From Oscillospiraceae bacterium (GTDB lineage Bacteria > Bacillota_A > Clostridia > Oscillospirales > Oscillospiraceae), in the NCBI GenBank assembly GCA_017540945.1, contig JAFYAB010000009.1:1-15256 (forward strand): a stretch of 15,256 bases of DNA, in the 5' to 3' direction. Within the stretch, counting starts at the first letter, position 1. The number at the start of each line of letters is the position of its first letter. Shown here in pieces: positions 5,908 through 13,695 of the stretch. The notes below the pieces were generated by a model. It ran no database searches, was not told where the DNA came from, and saw nothing but the letters and a program-made list of their open reading frames with translations. The position numbers were made by a program, and so were the translations under genes.

Positions 5908-8001
5908 ATGTCAACGAGCAAGCATATTGACAAGATCTGCCTTGCCGCTGTCGCCCTGACCCTGGTGCTGACGATCCTTTTCATGTGCGGCGGCTCTCTC
6001 GGCCTCACCGCCGCGGCGAAGACCGTGAAATATGAGGGCACGCTGTTCGATACGAGCTATGTCCACAAAATCGACATCGTGATGGACGATTGGGATTCCT
6101 TCATCGAAAGCTGCGAGAATGAGGAGTACGCGAGCTGCACTGTGGTGGTGGACGGCAAAAAGCACGCCAACATCGCCATCCGCGCCAAGGGAAACACCTC
6201 CCTGTCCTCCGTAAAGTCCATGGGCAGCCAGCGCTACAGCTTCAAGCTGGAGTTCGACCACAACGAGTCCGGCAAATCCCTGGACGGTCTGGACAAGCTC
6301 TGCCTGAACAATCTGATCCAGGACAACACCATGATGAAGGACTACCTGGCCTATCGGATGATGGCGGACTTCGGGGTCGACGCCCCCCTCTGCTCCTTCG
6401 CCTACCTCACGGTGAACGGCGAGGACTGGGGCCTGTATCTGGCCGTGGAGGGCGTGGAGGACAGCTTCCTGGCCCGGAATTACGGCTCCGACACCGGCGA
6501 TCTCTACAAGCCCGACAGCATGAGCTTCGGCGGCGGCCGCGGCAACGGCAAGGACTTCAATTTTGACGATCTGGACTTTGATTTCGGCTTCGGTGATCAG
6601 GGCAAAGAACAGCAGCCCGACACCCAGACCGAGCCGGCAGAGACCGGGCTCCCCGGCGGCGAGGCCTCTTCCCAAGGGGAGGGCGGCTCCGGCGGCGAGG
6701 GCCAGGAAAGCGGCTCCGGCGGCGAGGGCCGGGAAAGCGGCTCCGGCGGTGAGGGCGGCCAGTTCCCCGGTCAGTCCGGCGAAGGCGGCCAGCCCGGCGG
6801 CGATAATCAGCAGGGCGGCTTCCCGGGGGGAGGCTTCCCCGGCAGGGGCTTCGGCGGCGGCTTTGGCGGCATGGGCAGCGACGACGTGAAGCTCAAATAT
6901 ATCGACGACGACCCGGACAGCTATTCCAACATCTTCTCAAGCGCCAAAACCGACGTCTCGAACGCCGATCAGAAGCGGCTGATCTCCTCCCTTAAGCAGC
7001 TCAGCAGCTATGAGAATCTGGAGGAGGTTCTGGACATGGACGAGGTCCTGCGCTACTTTGTGGTGCACAACTTCGTCGTCAACGGCGACAGCTACACCGG
7101 CAGCATGATCCACAACTACTATCTGCACGAGAAGGACGGGAAGCTGGGCATGATCCCCTGGGACTACAACCTGGCCTTCGGCACCTTCCAGGCCGGAGAC
7201 GCCGCCTCCTCCGTCAACACCTCCATCGACGAGCCCGTGAACGGCGACCTGGACGACCGGCCCATGATCGGCTGGATCTTCTCGGACGAGAGCTATACCG
7301 AGCAGTACCACGCCCTGTTCACGGAATTCATTCAGCGTTGGTTCTCCAACGGCGAGCTGGAGGCCCTGATCGCAGAGACCGCTGAGATGATCCGGCCTTA
7401 CGTGGAAAAGGACCCGACCAAGTTCTGCACCACGGAGGAATTTGAGGCGGGCGTGGAAGCCATTTCCGATTTCGTTTCCCTGCGGGGCGAAGCGGTCAGC
7501 CGCCAGCTGGCAGGGGACGAAAGCGCCGTGGAGACCGGAGATCTGAAGCTCTCCGACATGGGCTCCATGGGCGGCGGAGGCGGCACGCCCGGCGGCCAAG
7601 GCAGCCCCGGCGGAGAAGGCGGCCCCGGAGGAACCCCCGGACAAATGCCCGGCGGCTTCACGCCCCCTTCGGGCGAGAGCGGCGAGATGCCAACGCCGCC
7701 GGACGGTCAAAGCGGACAGAGCCCCACGCCGCCGGACGGTCAAAGCGGACAGAGCTCCATGCCGCCGGACGGCTGGAATCCAAATGAATCGCCCACCGGA
7801 AACGGCAACGGCGAGAGGCCGTCTCCTTCCGGAAAGGGCGATTCAGGGGAACGTCCGCAGCCGCCCGAGGGCGGCGGCAATTTCGACCCGAGGGGCGGGA
7901 CGCAGGCCGGAAGCTCCGGGACGACCTTCTGGATGCTGCTGGGCGTCTCCGTGCTGGTCCTTGCCGGCGGGATCCTCATGGCCATAAAGAAGAAGTATTG
8001 A
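5908..8001 (+). CDS. Membrane-anchored CotH-type kinase with Gly-rich insertion
   Basis: 697 residues, ATG at 5908 with AAGGAG, 13 nt after the previous stop. The N-terminal hydrophobic segment (about 10-36) could be an uncleaved anchor or signal. CotH motifs: IRAKGNTS (91-98), RYSFKLEFD (109-117), LDGLDKLCLNN (125-135), GLYLAVEGVEDSFL (175-188), GDLYKPDS (197-204), VVNGDSYTGSMIHNYYL (390-406) and IPWDYNLAFGTF (416-427). Asp394 and Asp419 are the likely catalytic and metal-binding aspartates by analogy with Bacillus CotH. Between the two kinase halves lies a disordered Gly/Ser/Glu-rich insertion (about 205-326), and a Gly/Pro-rich linker (about 550-668) leads to a C-terminal membrane segment (about 672-692) ending KKKY. 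This topology puts the kinase outside the cytosol. The substrate is unknown, and no CotB or CotG-like target is seen nearby. Confidence 0.92.
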   Translation: MSTSKHIDKICLAAVALTLVLTILFMCGGSLGLTAAAKTVKYEGTLFDTSYVHKIDIVMDDWDSFIESCENEEYASCTVVVDGKKHANIAIRAKGNTSLSSVKSMGSQRYSFKLEFDHNESGKSLDGLDKLCLNNLIQDNTMMKDYLAYRMMADFGVDAPLCSFAYLTVNGEDWGLYLAVEGVEDSFLARNYGSDTGDLYKPDSMSFGGGRGNGKDFNFDDLDFDFGFGDQGKEQQPDTQTEPAETGLPGGEASSQGEGGSGGEGQESGSGGEGRESGSGGEGGQFPGQSGEGGQPGGDNQQGGFPGGGFPGRGFGGGFGGMGSDDVKLKYIDDDPDSYSNIFSSAKTDVSNADQKRLISSLKQLSSYENLEEVLDMDEVLRYFVVHNFVVNGDSYTGSMIHNYYLHEKDGKLGMIPWDYNLAFGTFQAGDAASSVNTSIDEPVNGDLDDRPMIGWIFSDESYTEQYHALFTEFIQRWFSNGELEALIAETAEMIRPYVEKDPTKFCTTEEFEAGVEAISDFVSLRGEAVSRQLAGDESAVETGDLKLSDMGSMGGGGGTPGGQGSPGGEGGPGGTPGQMPGGFTPPSGESGEMPTPPDGQSGQSPTPPDGQSGQSSMPPDGWNPNESPTGNGNGERPSPSGKGDSGERPQPPEGGGNFDPRGGTQAGSSGTTFWMLLGVSVLVLAGGILMAIKKKY
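6685..6765 (+). repeat. 27-bp in-frame repeats in the CotH insertion
   Basis: Three units starting at 6685, 6712 and 6739 encode SGGEGQESG, SGGEGRESG and a diverged third copy. They lie in the Gly-rich loop of the kinase, are in frame, and are likely to vary in number between strains. Confidence 0.75.
7693..7769 (+). repeat. 33-bp in-frame repeats in the CotH C-terminal linker
   Basis: Units start at 7693, 7726 and 7759 (the last partial) and encode TPPDGQSGQSP, an 11-residue Pro/Gly/Ser repeat in the spacer between the kinase and its C-terminal membrane anchor. Confidence 0.8.
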
Positions 8002-8019
8002 TCCCTCACATCAAAACGC

Positions 8020-8050
8020 AGCGCCGAGGCGAGACGCCTCGGCGCTTTTT
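8020..8050 (+). terminator. Terminator of the VTC-DUF4956-CotH operon
   Basis: AGCGCCGAGGCG (8020-8031) pairs perfectly with CGCCTCGGCGCT (8035-8046) around AGA, then TTTT. It starts 18 nt after the CotH stop and marks the end of the operon. On the minus strand the stem is followed by GCGTTTTG, so it may also stop leftward transcription. Confidence 0.93.
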
Positions 8051-8235
8051 GCCGCTTTGGAAAACAAACGATTGGATTGGAGGCCGGGCTGCTCTACGCC
8101 GGATGGCTGTCATTTCCGATCCGCCGCTTTGCTGCAGCCCCTCTGCGGAGAGGCTCTCCCGCAAAAATTCGGATCCAATCCCCGCAGGCGAAGGAAACTC
8201 GCGGCGAGCGCGCAGCGCATCCTGCTCCCGGGTGC

Positions 8236-8523
8236 TCAATAGATATTCTGCAAGCCGTACAATCTGAACAAAATTCTATAAATTGCTGTCAGCACGAAAA
8301 AGGTGATCATCAGGGAAAACACCCAGAACGCGCCGCGGACCAGCGGCATGATCCAATACGCCAGCCCCCAGAAGGCCGCCACCAGAATCAGAAACCCGCC
8401 GATCTTCAGGAAGCTCAGAAAAGACAGCTTAAAAGCATGCATCGCAAAGCAGACCAGGCTTGCGACGAGGCTGATTTTCAGGCAGAACGAGAAGATCGCA
8501 CCGGTTCCGACCCTCGAAAACAC
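8236..8523 (-). CDS. Possible small membrane protein with three TM segments
   Basis: The minus strand reads about 95 residues of strongly hydrophobic, membrane-protein-like sequence: GAIFSFCLKISLVASLVCFA, SFLKIGGFLILVAAFWGLAY and GAFWVFSLMITFFVLTAIY form three likely membrane helices, with Arg-rich ends (YRILFRLYGLQNIY at the C-terminus). The start is uncertain. GTG at 8523 is used here without a good ribosome binding site, and an internal ATG would give 68 residues. An extended -10 (TGTTATGAT, complement of 8551-8559) lies just upstream on that strand. The opposite strand shows only a charged, low-quality ORF. It may be a real small gene, or a remnant whose front end was lost when the DHHW promoter region came to lie there. 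No family recognised. Confidence 0.42.
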   Translation of the reverse strand: MFSRVGTGAIFSFCLKISLVASLVCFAMHAFKLSFLSFLKIGGFLILVAAFWGLAYWIMPLVRGAFWVFSLMITFFVLTAIYRILFRLYGLQNIY

Positions 8524-8560
8524 ATCGCGCGTTGTTTTGCCCCGTATCGCATCATAACAG

Positions 8561-8589
8561 TTGAAAAAGGTCCCGGCTTGTGTTATATT
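8561..8589 (+). promoter_or_regulatory. Sigma-A promoter of the DHHW gene
   Basis: TTGAAA (8561-8566) and TATATT (8584-8589) have the ideal 17-bp spacer. The leader of about 58 nt contains a hairpin, CCGTCC-CCCC-GGACGG, bracketed by GGAGC/GCTCC (8600-8626), shortly before the ribosome binding site. Confidence 0.75.
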
Positions 8590-8653
8590 CGTAGCGCATG
8601 GAGCACCCGTCCCCCCGGACGGCTCCGCAAATCCGACAAATGAGGTTATGCAT

Positions 8654-10006
8654 ATGAAACAAACTCGAAGCGGCGTTTGGAAGCTCATCCTGGGCCTGCT
8701 GGCTCTGGCCGCCTCGGCGGCGTTGATGATCTTTGTCATCGTGCCCTTTTTGAAGGAGGTCCACTCCCCCGCACCAACAGAAGTCGCCGGGTCCACCCCG
8801 GCGCAAAGCGAAGCTGTTCCCAAAACGGAGCCCGCCCCTGCCACGGAATCCGCCTCCGGGGAGGGCCCCGTCTCCTCGGAACCCGACACCACGCCTGTCA
8901 GCACGGAGCCCGTCAGCACAGAGCCCGTCAGCACCGAAGCCGCCAGCACGGCGCCTGCCGCCATGGAGCCCATCGCCACGGAAGCGGCTCCCACGGATCC
9001 CCCGGTGGATCCTCCGGTTCCGGTCCCCACCCCCACGGACGTGGCGGAGGGCCCCGGTGACGTCCACACCAAGGCCCACCAGTCCGGCACGGTCTTCATC
9101 TCCGAGGGCTGCGGCTACAGCGCTTACTACTTCGGCGAAACCAACAGCGGCCGCTACTGCGAGGCCGTCGGCAAGGTGGCCCGGGCGGTGGAGGGCAAGG
9201 CCCAGGTCTACTGCCTGATCGCGCCCCTCTCCACCGGCGTCGTCCTGGCGGACGAGGTCCGCTCCGACCTGGGCTTCAGCGACCAAAACAAGGCCATCGC
9301 CTGGATGTACGACCATATGGACCCGCTGGTGAAGCCGGTGCCGGTCTACGGGGCCCTGAAGCTCCACAACGACGAAAACATCTACTTCCATACGGACCAC
9401 CACTGGACCGCCCTGGGCACCTGGTATGCCTACCGGGAATTCTGCGCCGCGAAGGGGATCCCCGTCCACGAGCGCAGTGAGTTCGAGTACCACAGCTACC
9501 CGGACTATCAGGGCAGCTTCCTGGGCTACAGCAACGGCAGCGCCGAGCTGAAGGCCAACCCCGACACCTTGGAGGCCTGGGTCCCCAAGGGTACCAACAC
9601 CATGACCACCTATATTGCCGAGGGCAGCGGCTACACCAAGCTCAACTGGCCCATCGTCAAGGACGTGTCCAATTACAGCAAGGGCTCCTACTATCTGGGC
9701 TTCGTCTCCGGCGACCGGCCCTGGAGCTACGCCCACAACGAGAGCATCACAGACGGCTCCTCGGTGCTGGTGGTCAAGGACTCCTACGGCAACGCCTTCA
9801 TCCCCTGGCTCATCGACCATTACGAGCATATCTATTGGATCGACTACCGGGAGTACCCGGAATGGTGCCCCTGGGCCGGAGTGGCGGACGACTCCATCTC
9901 CAATTTCGTGGAGCGCAACAGCATCCGGGACGTGATCCTCCTGAATCAGATCGGCTCCACCGGCAGTAGCACCAATCTGAAAGACATCGAAAAAATCTTC
10001 CGCTGA
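8654..10006 (+). CDS. Membrane-anchored DHHW-family (SGNH-like) protein
   Basis: 450 residues. The ATG at 8654 is preferred over the ATG at 8648 because GAGG (8642-8645) is 8 nt upstream. An N-terminal membrane anchor is at about 8-33, then a low-complexity Ser/Thr/Glu/Pro linker to about 135 with VSTEP repeats, then the extracellular domain. The family signature YFHTDHHWTALGTWYAY is at 244-260, and VVKDSYGNAFIPWLIDHYEH with YWIDYRE lies in the C-terminal third. DHHW proteins resemble the SGNH acyl-esterase/transferase group (AlgJ/AlgX, DltD side) and usually accompany an MBOAT O-acyltransferase in cell-wall polymer modification. No MBOAT gene is visible within this window, so its partner is elsewhere or it acts alone. 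It has its own promoter and terminator. Confidence is good for the family, low for the reaction. Confidence 0.87.
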   Translation: MKQTRSGVWKLILGLLALAASAALMIFVIVPFLKEVHSPAPTEVAGSTPAQSEAVPKTEPAPATESASGEGPVSSEPDTTPVSTEPVSTEPVSTEAASTAPAAMEPIATEAAPTDPPVDPPVPVPTPTDVAEGPGDVHTKAHQSGTVFISEGCGYSAYYFGETNSGRYCEAVGKVARAVEGKAQVYCLIAPLSTGVVLADEVRSDLGFSDQNKAIAWMYDHMDPLVKPVPVYGALKLHNDENIYFHTDHHWTALGTWYAYREFCAAKGIPVHERSEFEYHSYPDYQGSFLGYSNGSAELKANPDTLEAWVPKGTNTMTTYIAEGSGYTKLNWPIVKDVSNYSKGSYYLGFVSGDRPWSYAHNESITDGSSVLVVKDSYGNAFIPWLIDHYEHIYWIDYREYPEWCPWAGVADDSISNFVERNSIRDVILLNQIGSTGSSTNLKDIEKIFR

Positions 10007-10030
10007 GACGCAATTCCCTCCAGACAGAAA

Positions 10031-10061
10031 GGGTCCCCCGCCGAGACGGGGGACCCTCTTT
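10031..10061. terminator. Bidirectional terminator between converging genes
   Basis: GGGTCCCCCG (10031-10040) pairs perfectly with CGGGGGACCC (10047-10056) around CCGAGA. TCTTTC follows on the plus strand and TTTCTGTCTG on the minus strand. It sits 25 nt past the DHHW stop and 27 nt past the end of the converging minus-strand gene. Confidence 0.88.
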
Positions 10062-10087
10062 CGTGATATCGGTCCGTTTCCTGGAGC

Positions 10088-13000
10088 TTAGCCGGTGGTG
10101 TAGTAGGTCACGGAGCTGCCGCCGGAGCTGGTCTCCTTCCAGAAGTAGATGCCGGTGGGAGCGGATCTGTTGACCATGAAGTAGTTGTTGCTGGAGAAGC
10201 TCAGGTAGGGATAGCTGGTGCTGCGGGTGCTCTTGACCGTCATGTTGCCGCTGCTGTCCATGGAGAGGGTCCAGCGGCAGTAGCTGGAGCTGTAGGAGCT
10301 GCGGCTGTAGAGGTAGGAGCTGTAGTTGCCCAGGTAAGCGCCGGTGGAGGCGTTCTGGAAGGTGTAGTAGGAGCCGGTCTTGGCGATCTTCCAGACATAG
10401 GCGCTGCTCACGCCGGTCATATAGCCGTCGGCGTAGCTCATACCCGCGTTGCTGTACAGCACCGAGCCGCCGGCGGAGCTGGATTCGTAGCTCTTATTGC
10501 CGGACAGGCCCTTCAGCACATAGAGGCTGGAGGTGGAGGTGCCGTAGGTGATGAGGTAGTTGCCGGTCCAGTCGGAGGGCGCGGAGCCCAGGAGCTGATA
10601 GGCGGTCTCGCCGCCGGAGCCGCCGGAGCTGTAGGAGTACAGGGCGTAGAGGGTGACATTGCCGTTGACCGTGACGGTGCCGGTGTAGGTGGTGGGCTGG
10701 CTGGTGGCGTTGCTCACGGTGGAGGTGACCCAGCCCAGGAAGGTATAGCCGGAGGGAGCGCCGGCGGTGGGCAGGGTGATGGAGCCGCCCGCCTCAACGG
10801 TCTGGCTGGAGGGCTTGCTCACGCCGGAGGGCACGGAGAAGCTCACGGTGTAGTAGGTGGTGCTGGGGGTGGGATCGGTGTAGTCGCCCACATAGCTGTA
10901 ACCGCAGACGGTGCAGGTATAGGTGGTGTAGCCCTGGCTGGTGGCGGTGGGGGCCGTCACAACGGAGGTATAGCTGCAGTTTTCAGTCTGCTTATCGCCG
11001 CAGGAGCAGGTCCGGCTGTGGGTGCCGTTGTTGTTGGAGCTCCAGGCGCCGTAGCTGTGGGTGTGGGTGCTGGTGCTGGGGCTGGTGGTGTAGTAGGTGG
11101 TGCCGGAGCTCGTCGCCTTGTAGAGCTTGATCACGGCGCCGTTCTTGCTGGTGGTGTAGCGGACGGTGGAGCTGGAGGAGTAGGACAGGTAGTAGTAGCC
11201 CTCGCTGTCCACCTTGTTGTCCAGATACTGATTGGAGGTGTAGTACCACTTGGTGCCGCTGGAGGTGGGGGCCAGATACTCGGAGGAATCGAGGCCCATA
11301 TACTTGCCGGCGGAGCTGTTATAGAAGGTGAAGCCGTTGGCGCTGCTGCCGGAGGCGGTCCACAGAACCTTGGCCAGGTTGGAGGAGGAAGCGGTGACGG
11401 TGTTGTCGCTGTTGACGGTGACAGCCACGGGGCTCAGATAGTGGCTGCTGGAAACGGCGGTGTTGCCGACAGCCTTGCCGCTGGTGCCGGAGATGGAATC
11501 AGAGGCCACGAGGATGTACTGGCCGCCGTTCTCCAGGCCGCTGGCCAGCTGATAGACCGTGGCGCCGCCGCTGCCCTCGGTCTTGGTGTAGACCGCGTAG
11601 AGGGTGACGTTGCCGCTGGGCGTGTAGGAGCCGCTCAGGATGGTGGGCCGGGTGGTGGTCTCCGCCACGGTGTTGGCACACCAGCCGGCGAAGCTGTAGC
11701 CGCTGACGGAGGTGGCGCTGCTGGGCAGGGTCACGGACTCGCCCGAGTAGCAGGACAGGGTGTTGTAGGTGGAGCCGTTGGCCTTCAGGGTCACGGTGTA
11801 CTGGGTCTTGGCGGCGAAGTTGATCCGGACCGTGCAGTCGGAGGAGGGGTTCACGGTGAAGGTGTTGCCGCTCTGGGTGACGGTGGCGGTGCCGCTGGTG
11901 ACGGTGTAGCCGGAGGCGTAGTAGCCGGTCTTCGGAGAGGCGGTGATGGTGTAGCCGCTGACGGAAACCGTGCCGTAGTTGGAGTTGTTGGTGGTGGCGG
12001 TCACGGTGTAGGAGCTGGAGCTGCCGCCGAAGAGGCTCCAGGTGGAGTACACGGTCTGGACGGTGTCCACGTTGCCGTGGCCGGGATAGCTGTCCTCAGA
12101 GGAGACGCAGATGGGGAAGGCCACGTGATTGCTCACAGCCTGGGACTGAGAGTAGGAGCTGTAGGCGGGGTCCCACTTGCCCAGGGAGGACTTGGCCTTG
12201 GAAACGGCGGTCTTGAAGTTGTCGCCGTCCTTGACGTAGCCGAGGATGGCTTCCATGTACTGGCGCTCGCCCTTGAAGGAGACGGACTGGGAGTAGCCCC
12301 AGACGGTCTCGACGCCCTTCTGACGCAGGCCCTTGAACATGCCGTCGGTGGCCATGCCCAGGCAGATGCCCATGTAGACCAGGGAGTTGGGGGCGTTCTT
12401 GGTCATGTGGTTGGCGATGCAGGTGCCAGAGACGTAGGCGTAGCCGGAGCCCTTCATGCAGTGGTAGTAGGTGCCGTAGGTGCCGGTCTGGGCGGCGGTA
12501 TCGGCGGAGGTGACGCCGGAGTTGGTGGTCAGGCAGAGGTAGGAGCAGTTGGCGCGGGAGGTGTAGTCGCCGTTGGAGCCGGAGTAGTCGGTGGTGCCGT
12601 GGGAGTCGAAGATGACCAGGCCGCACTCTTCGATGGTCTTGGCGATGTTGTCGACGGTGGCGTTGGTCATGGAGTAGCGCATGCCGCTGCCGCCGGTGGC
12701 GCCGTAGAGGTTCTGCCACATGGTCTTATAGTAAGGAGAGTAGCTGGTGAAGGAGGAGTCTGCGTAGCTGGAGCTGGACTCCCAGTAGGGCTGGATCAGG
12801 CCGATCTTGGTGGAGTTGGCGCTGCCGCCGCGCGTATTGGTCTGCCGCCCGGTGTTGAAGCTCTCCAGCAGGGCCTTGGCTTCGGCCTCCGCCTTGGCGA
12901 TCTCAGCGGCGCTGGGCGCGTCGGCGGTGTTGTGGAGCTCCGCTTCCATTCTGGGGTCGTAGCAGCAGGGCATGCCGGTCGTGGTCATCCAGACCAGGAA

Positions 13001-13321
13001 GTTGCCGTTCTGCTGCAGGGTGCCGGGCACGTAGGTCTCGGAGGACTCGATGGCCTCGACGACCTGGGGAACCAGCGCGATGTAGTTCGCTTCCGTCATA
13101 CGGCTGATGCCGCCCATCCGGGAGGCCGCGCCGGCGGTGACGTCCGCGATCTTGGCAAAGACGTCGTTGTCCAGGATAGCGTTGTCGGCCTCGGTATAGA
13201 CGCGGCTTGCGTCCCCGCGGCCGGAAATCGAGGCGCCCTCTGCGAAAGCGGCGGGCAGGACGCTCATCACCATCGCCAGGACAAGCAGAAGCGCGAAGAG
13301 GCGTTTGAACTGTTTGCTCAT
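10088..13321 (-). CDS. Secreted caspase-fold (clan CD) peptidase-adhesin
   Basis: 1077 residues. The start at 13321 is chosen because AAGGAG lies 8-9 nt upstream and a clean signal peptide follows (MSKQFKRLFALLLVLAMVMS, cleavage probably after AFA at 27). A pro-region runs to about 165. Then comes a catalytic domain of caspase/gingipain/C13 type: LVIFDSHGTTDY carries the likely His241, and LVYMGICLGMATDG the likely Cys320 after a hydrophobic strand, with ETVWGYSQSVSF following. The C-terminal part has two Flg_new/InlB-like beta repeats (each ending NVTLYAVY or NVTLYALY), two related lectin-like blocks starting YQL, and a Cys/His-rich HTHSYGAW-type module with CSCG and CTVCG pairs. No LPXTG or SLH anchor is seen. 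The protein is exported and may cleave host or bacterial proteins at the surface; the substrate is unknown. NTGRQTNTRGG before the domain could be a processing site. Confidence 0.82.
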   Translation of the reverse strand: MSKQFKRLFALLLVLAMVMSVLPAAFAEGASISGRGDASRVYTEADNAILDNDVFAKIADVTAGAASRMGGISRMTEANYIALVPQVVEAIESSETYVPGTLQQNGNFLVWMTTTGMPCCYDPRMEAELHNTADAPSAAEIAKAEAEAKALLESFNTGRQTNTRGGSANSTKIGLIQPYWESSSSYADSSFTSYSPYYKTMWQNLYGATGGSGMRYSMTNATVDNIAKTIEECGLVIFDSHGTTDYSGSNGDYTSRANCSYLCLTTNSGVTSADTAAQTGTYGTYYHCMKGSGYAYVSGTCIANHMTKNAPNSLVYMGICLGMATDGMFKGLRQKGVETVWGYSQSVSFKGERQYMEAILGYVKDGDNFKTAVSKAKSSLGKWDPAYSSYSQSQAVSNHVAFPICVSSEDSYPGHGNVDTVQTVYSTWSLFGGSSSSYTVTATTNNSNYGTVSVSGYTITASPKTGYYASGYTVTSGTATVTQSGNTFTVNPSSDCTVRINFAAKTQYTVTLKANGSTYNTLSCYSGESVTLPSSATSVSGYSFAGWCANTVAETTTRPTILSGSYTPSGNVTLYAVYTKTEGSGGATVYQLASGLENGGQYILVASDSISGTSGKAVGNTAVSSSHYLSPVAVTVNSDNTVTASSSNLAKVLWTASGSSANGFTFYNSSAGKYMGLDSSEYLAPTSSGTKWYYTSNQYLDNKVDSEGYYYLSYSSSSTVRYTTSKNGAVIKLYKATSSGTTYYTTSPSTSTHTHSYGAWSSNNNGTHSRTCSCGDKQTENCSYTSVVTAPTATSQGYTTYTCTVCGYSYVGDYTDPTPSTTYYTVSFSVPSGVSKPSSQTVEAGGSITLPTAGAPSGYTFLGWVTSTVSNATSQPTTYTGTVTVNGNVTLYALYSYSSGGSGGETAYQLLGSAPSDWTGNYLITYGTSTSSLYVLKGLSGNKSYESSSAGGSVLYSNAGMSYADGYMTGVSSAYVWKIAKTGSYYTFQNASTGAYLGNYSSYLYSRSSYSSSYCRWTLSMDSSGNMTVKSTRSTSYPYLSFSSNNYFMVNRSAPTGIYFWKETSSGGSSVTYYTTG

Positions 13322-13387
13322 GGTATTGACTCCTTTTCCATAATAGAATACGAACGGTGAACAAAGGGATTTGTCCACCACGCGACT

Positions 13388-13396
13388 ATTGTAACA
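13388..13396 (-). promoter_or_regulatory. Extended -10 promoter candidate of the peptidase gene
   Basis: On the minus strand TGTTACAAT (TGn plus TACAAT, complement of 13388-13396) lies about 67 nt before the start codon; no good -35 is seen at 17 bp. An ACAAA/TTTGT inverted repeat (around 13361-13374) sits between it and the ribosome binding site. Confidence 0.45.
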
Positions 13397-13489
13397 TGGG
13401 ATTTGCAAAAAGTACAGTATAAAATTTCATTTTCACGCAGGATTATGAGGAAAAAGTGCGGGTCATATTTGTCATTTATGCACAGAAAC

Positions 13490-13522
13490 GCAATATTTTA
13501 TGTATATACATAATATTATTGC
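13490..13522. repeat. AT-rich palindrome between divergent genes
   Basis: TTATGTATATACATAA (13498-13513) is a perfect 16-bp palindrome. After a few unpaired bases it is bracketed by GCAATA (13490-13495) and TATTGC (13517-13522), a second matching pair of arms. It has the size and symmetry of a dimeric operator or an AT-rich cruciform. Confidence 0.6.
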
Positions 13523-13666
13523 ATATTTATGTTCATCCTTTGCCTGGCAGAGCGGCCTTGAATATGCATGATATGCAGGCGGCCCTCCCCCTGTTCAGGC
13601 GGTCCTTCCGGCTTTTCGGCCCGGCGAGCATACGCAAAGCGCGTGCCGGGTTCGGCCCCAAACATT

Positions 13667-13695
13667 TTGACTTTTCCCTTTTCGTATGCTATGGT
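13667..13695 (+). promoter_or_regulatory. Promoter of the ECF sigma operon
   Basis: TTGACT (13667-13672) and TATGGT (13690-13695) are 17 bp apart, a sigma-A-like pair giving a leader of about 90 nt. An additional autoregulated ECF-type promoter (AAC at -35) was not evident. Confidence 0.6.

Noticed and set aside
4497..6041. 514-residue minus-strand ORF
   Set aside because: It is antisense to the VTC and DUF4956 genes with biased His/Asp/Gly composition, an artefact of high GC.
8552..9829. 425-residue minus-strand ORF opposite the DHHW gene
   Set aside because: Low-complexity Gly/Val/Arg content and no RBS; the plus-strand frame has the DHHW signature and a promoter.
10088..10140. Possible LPXTG sorting signal at the end of the secreted peptidase
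   Set aside because: The C-terminus ends VTYYTTG with no LPXTG-like motif, hydrophobic span or basic tail.
11018..13360. 780-residue plus-strand ORF opposite the peptidase gene
   Set aside because: It is almost all Gly/Ala/Val, lacks any RBS or domain, and mirrors the codon bias of the real minus-strand gene, which has a signal peptide and motifs.
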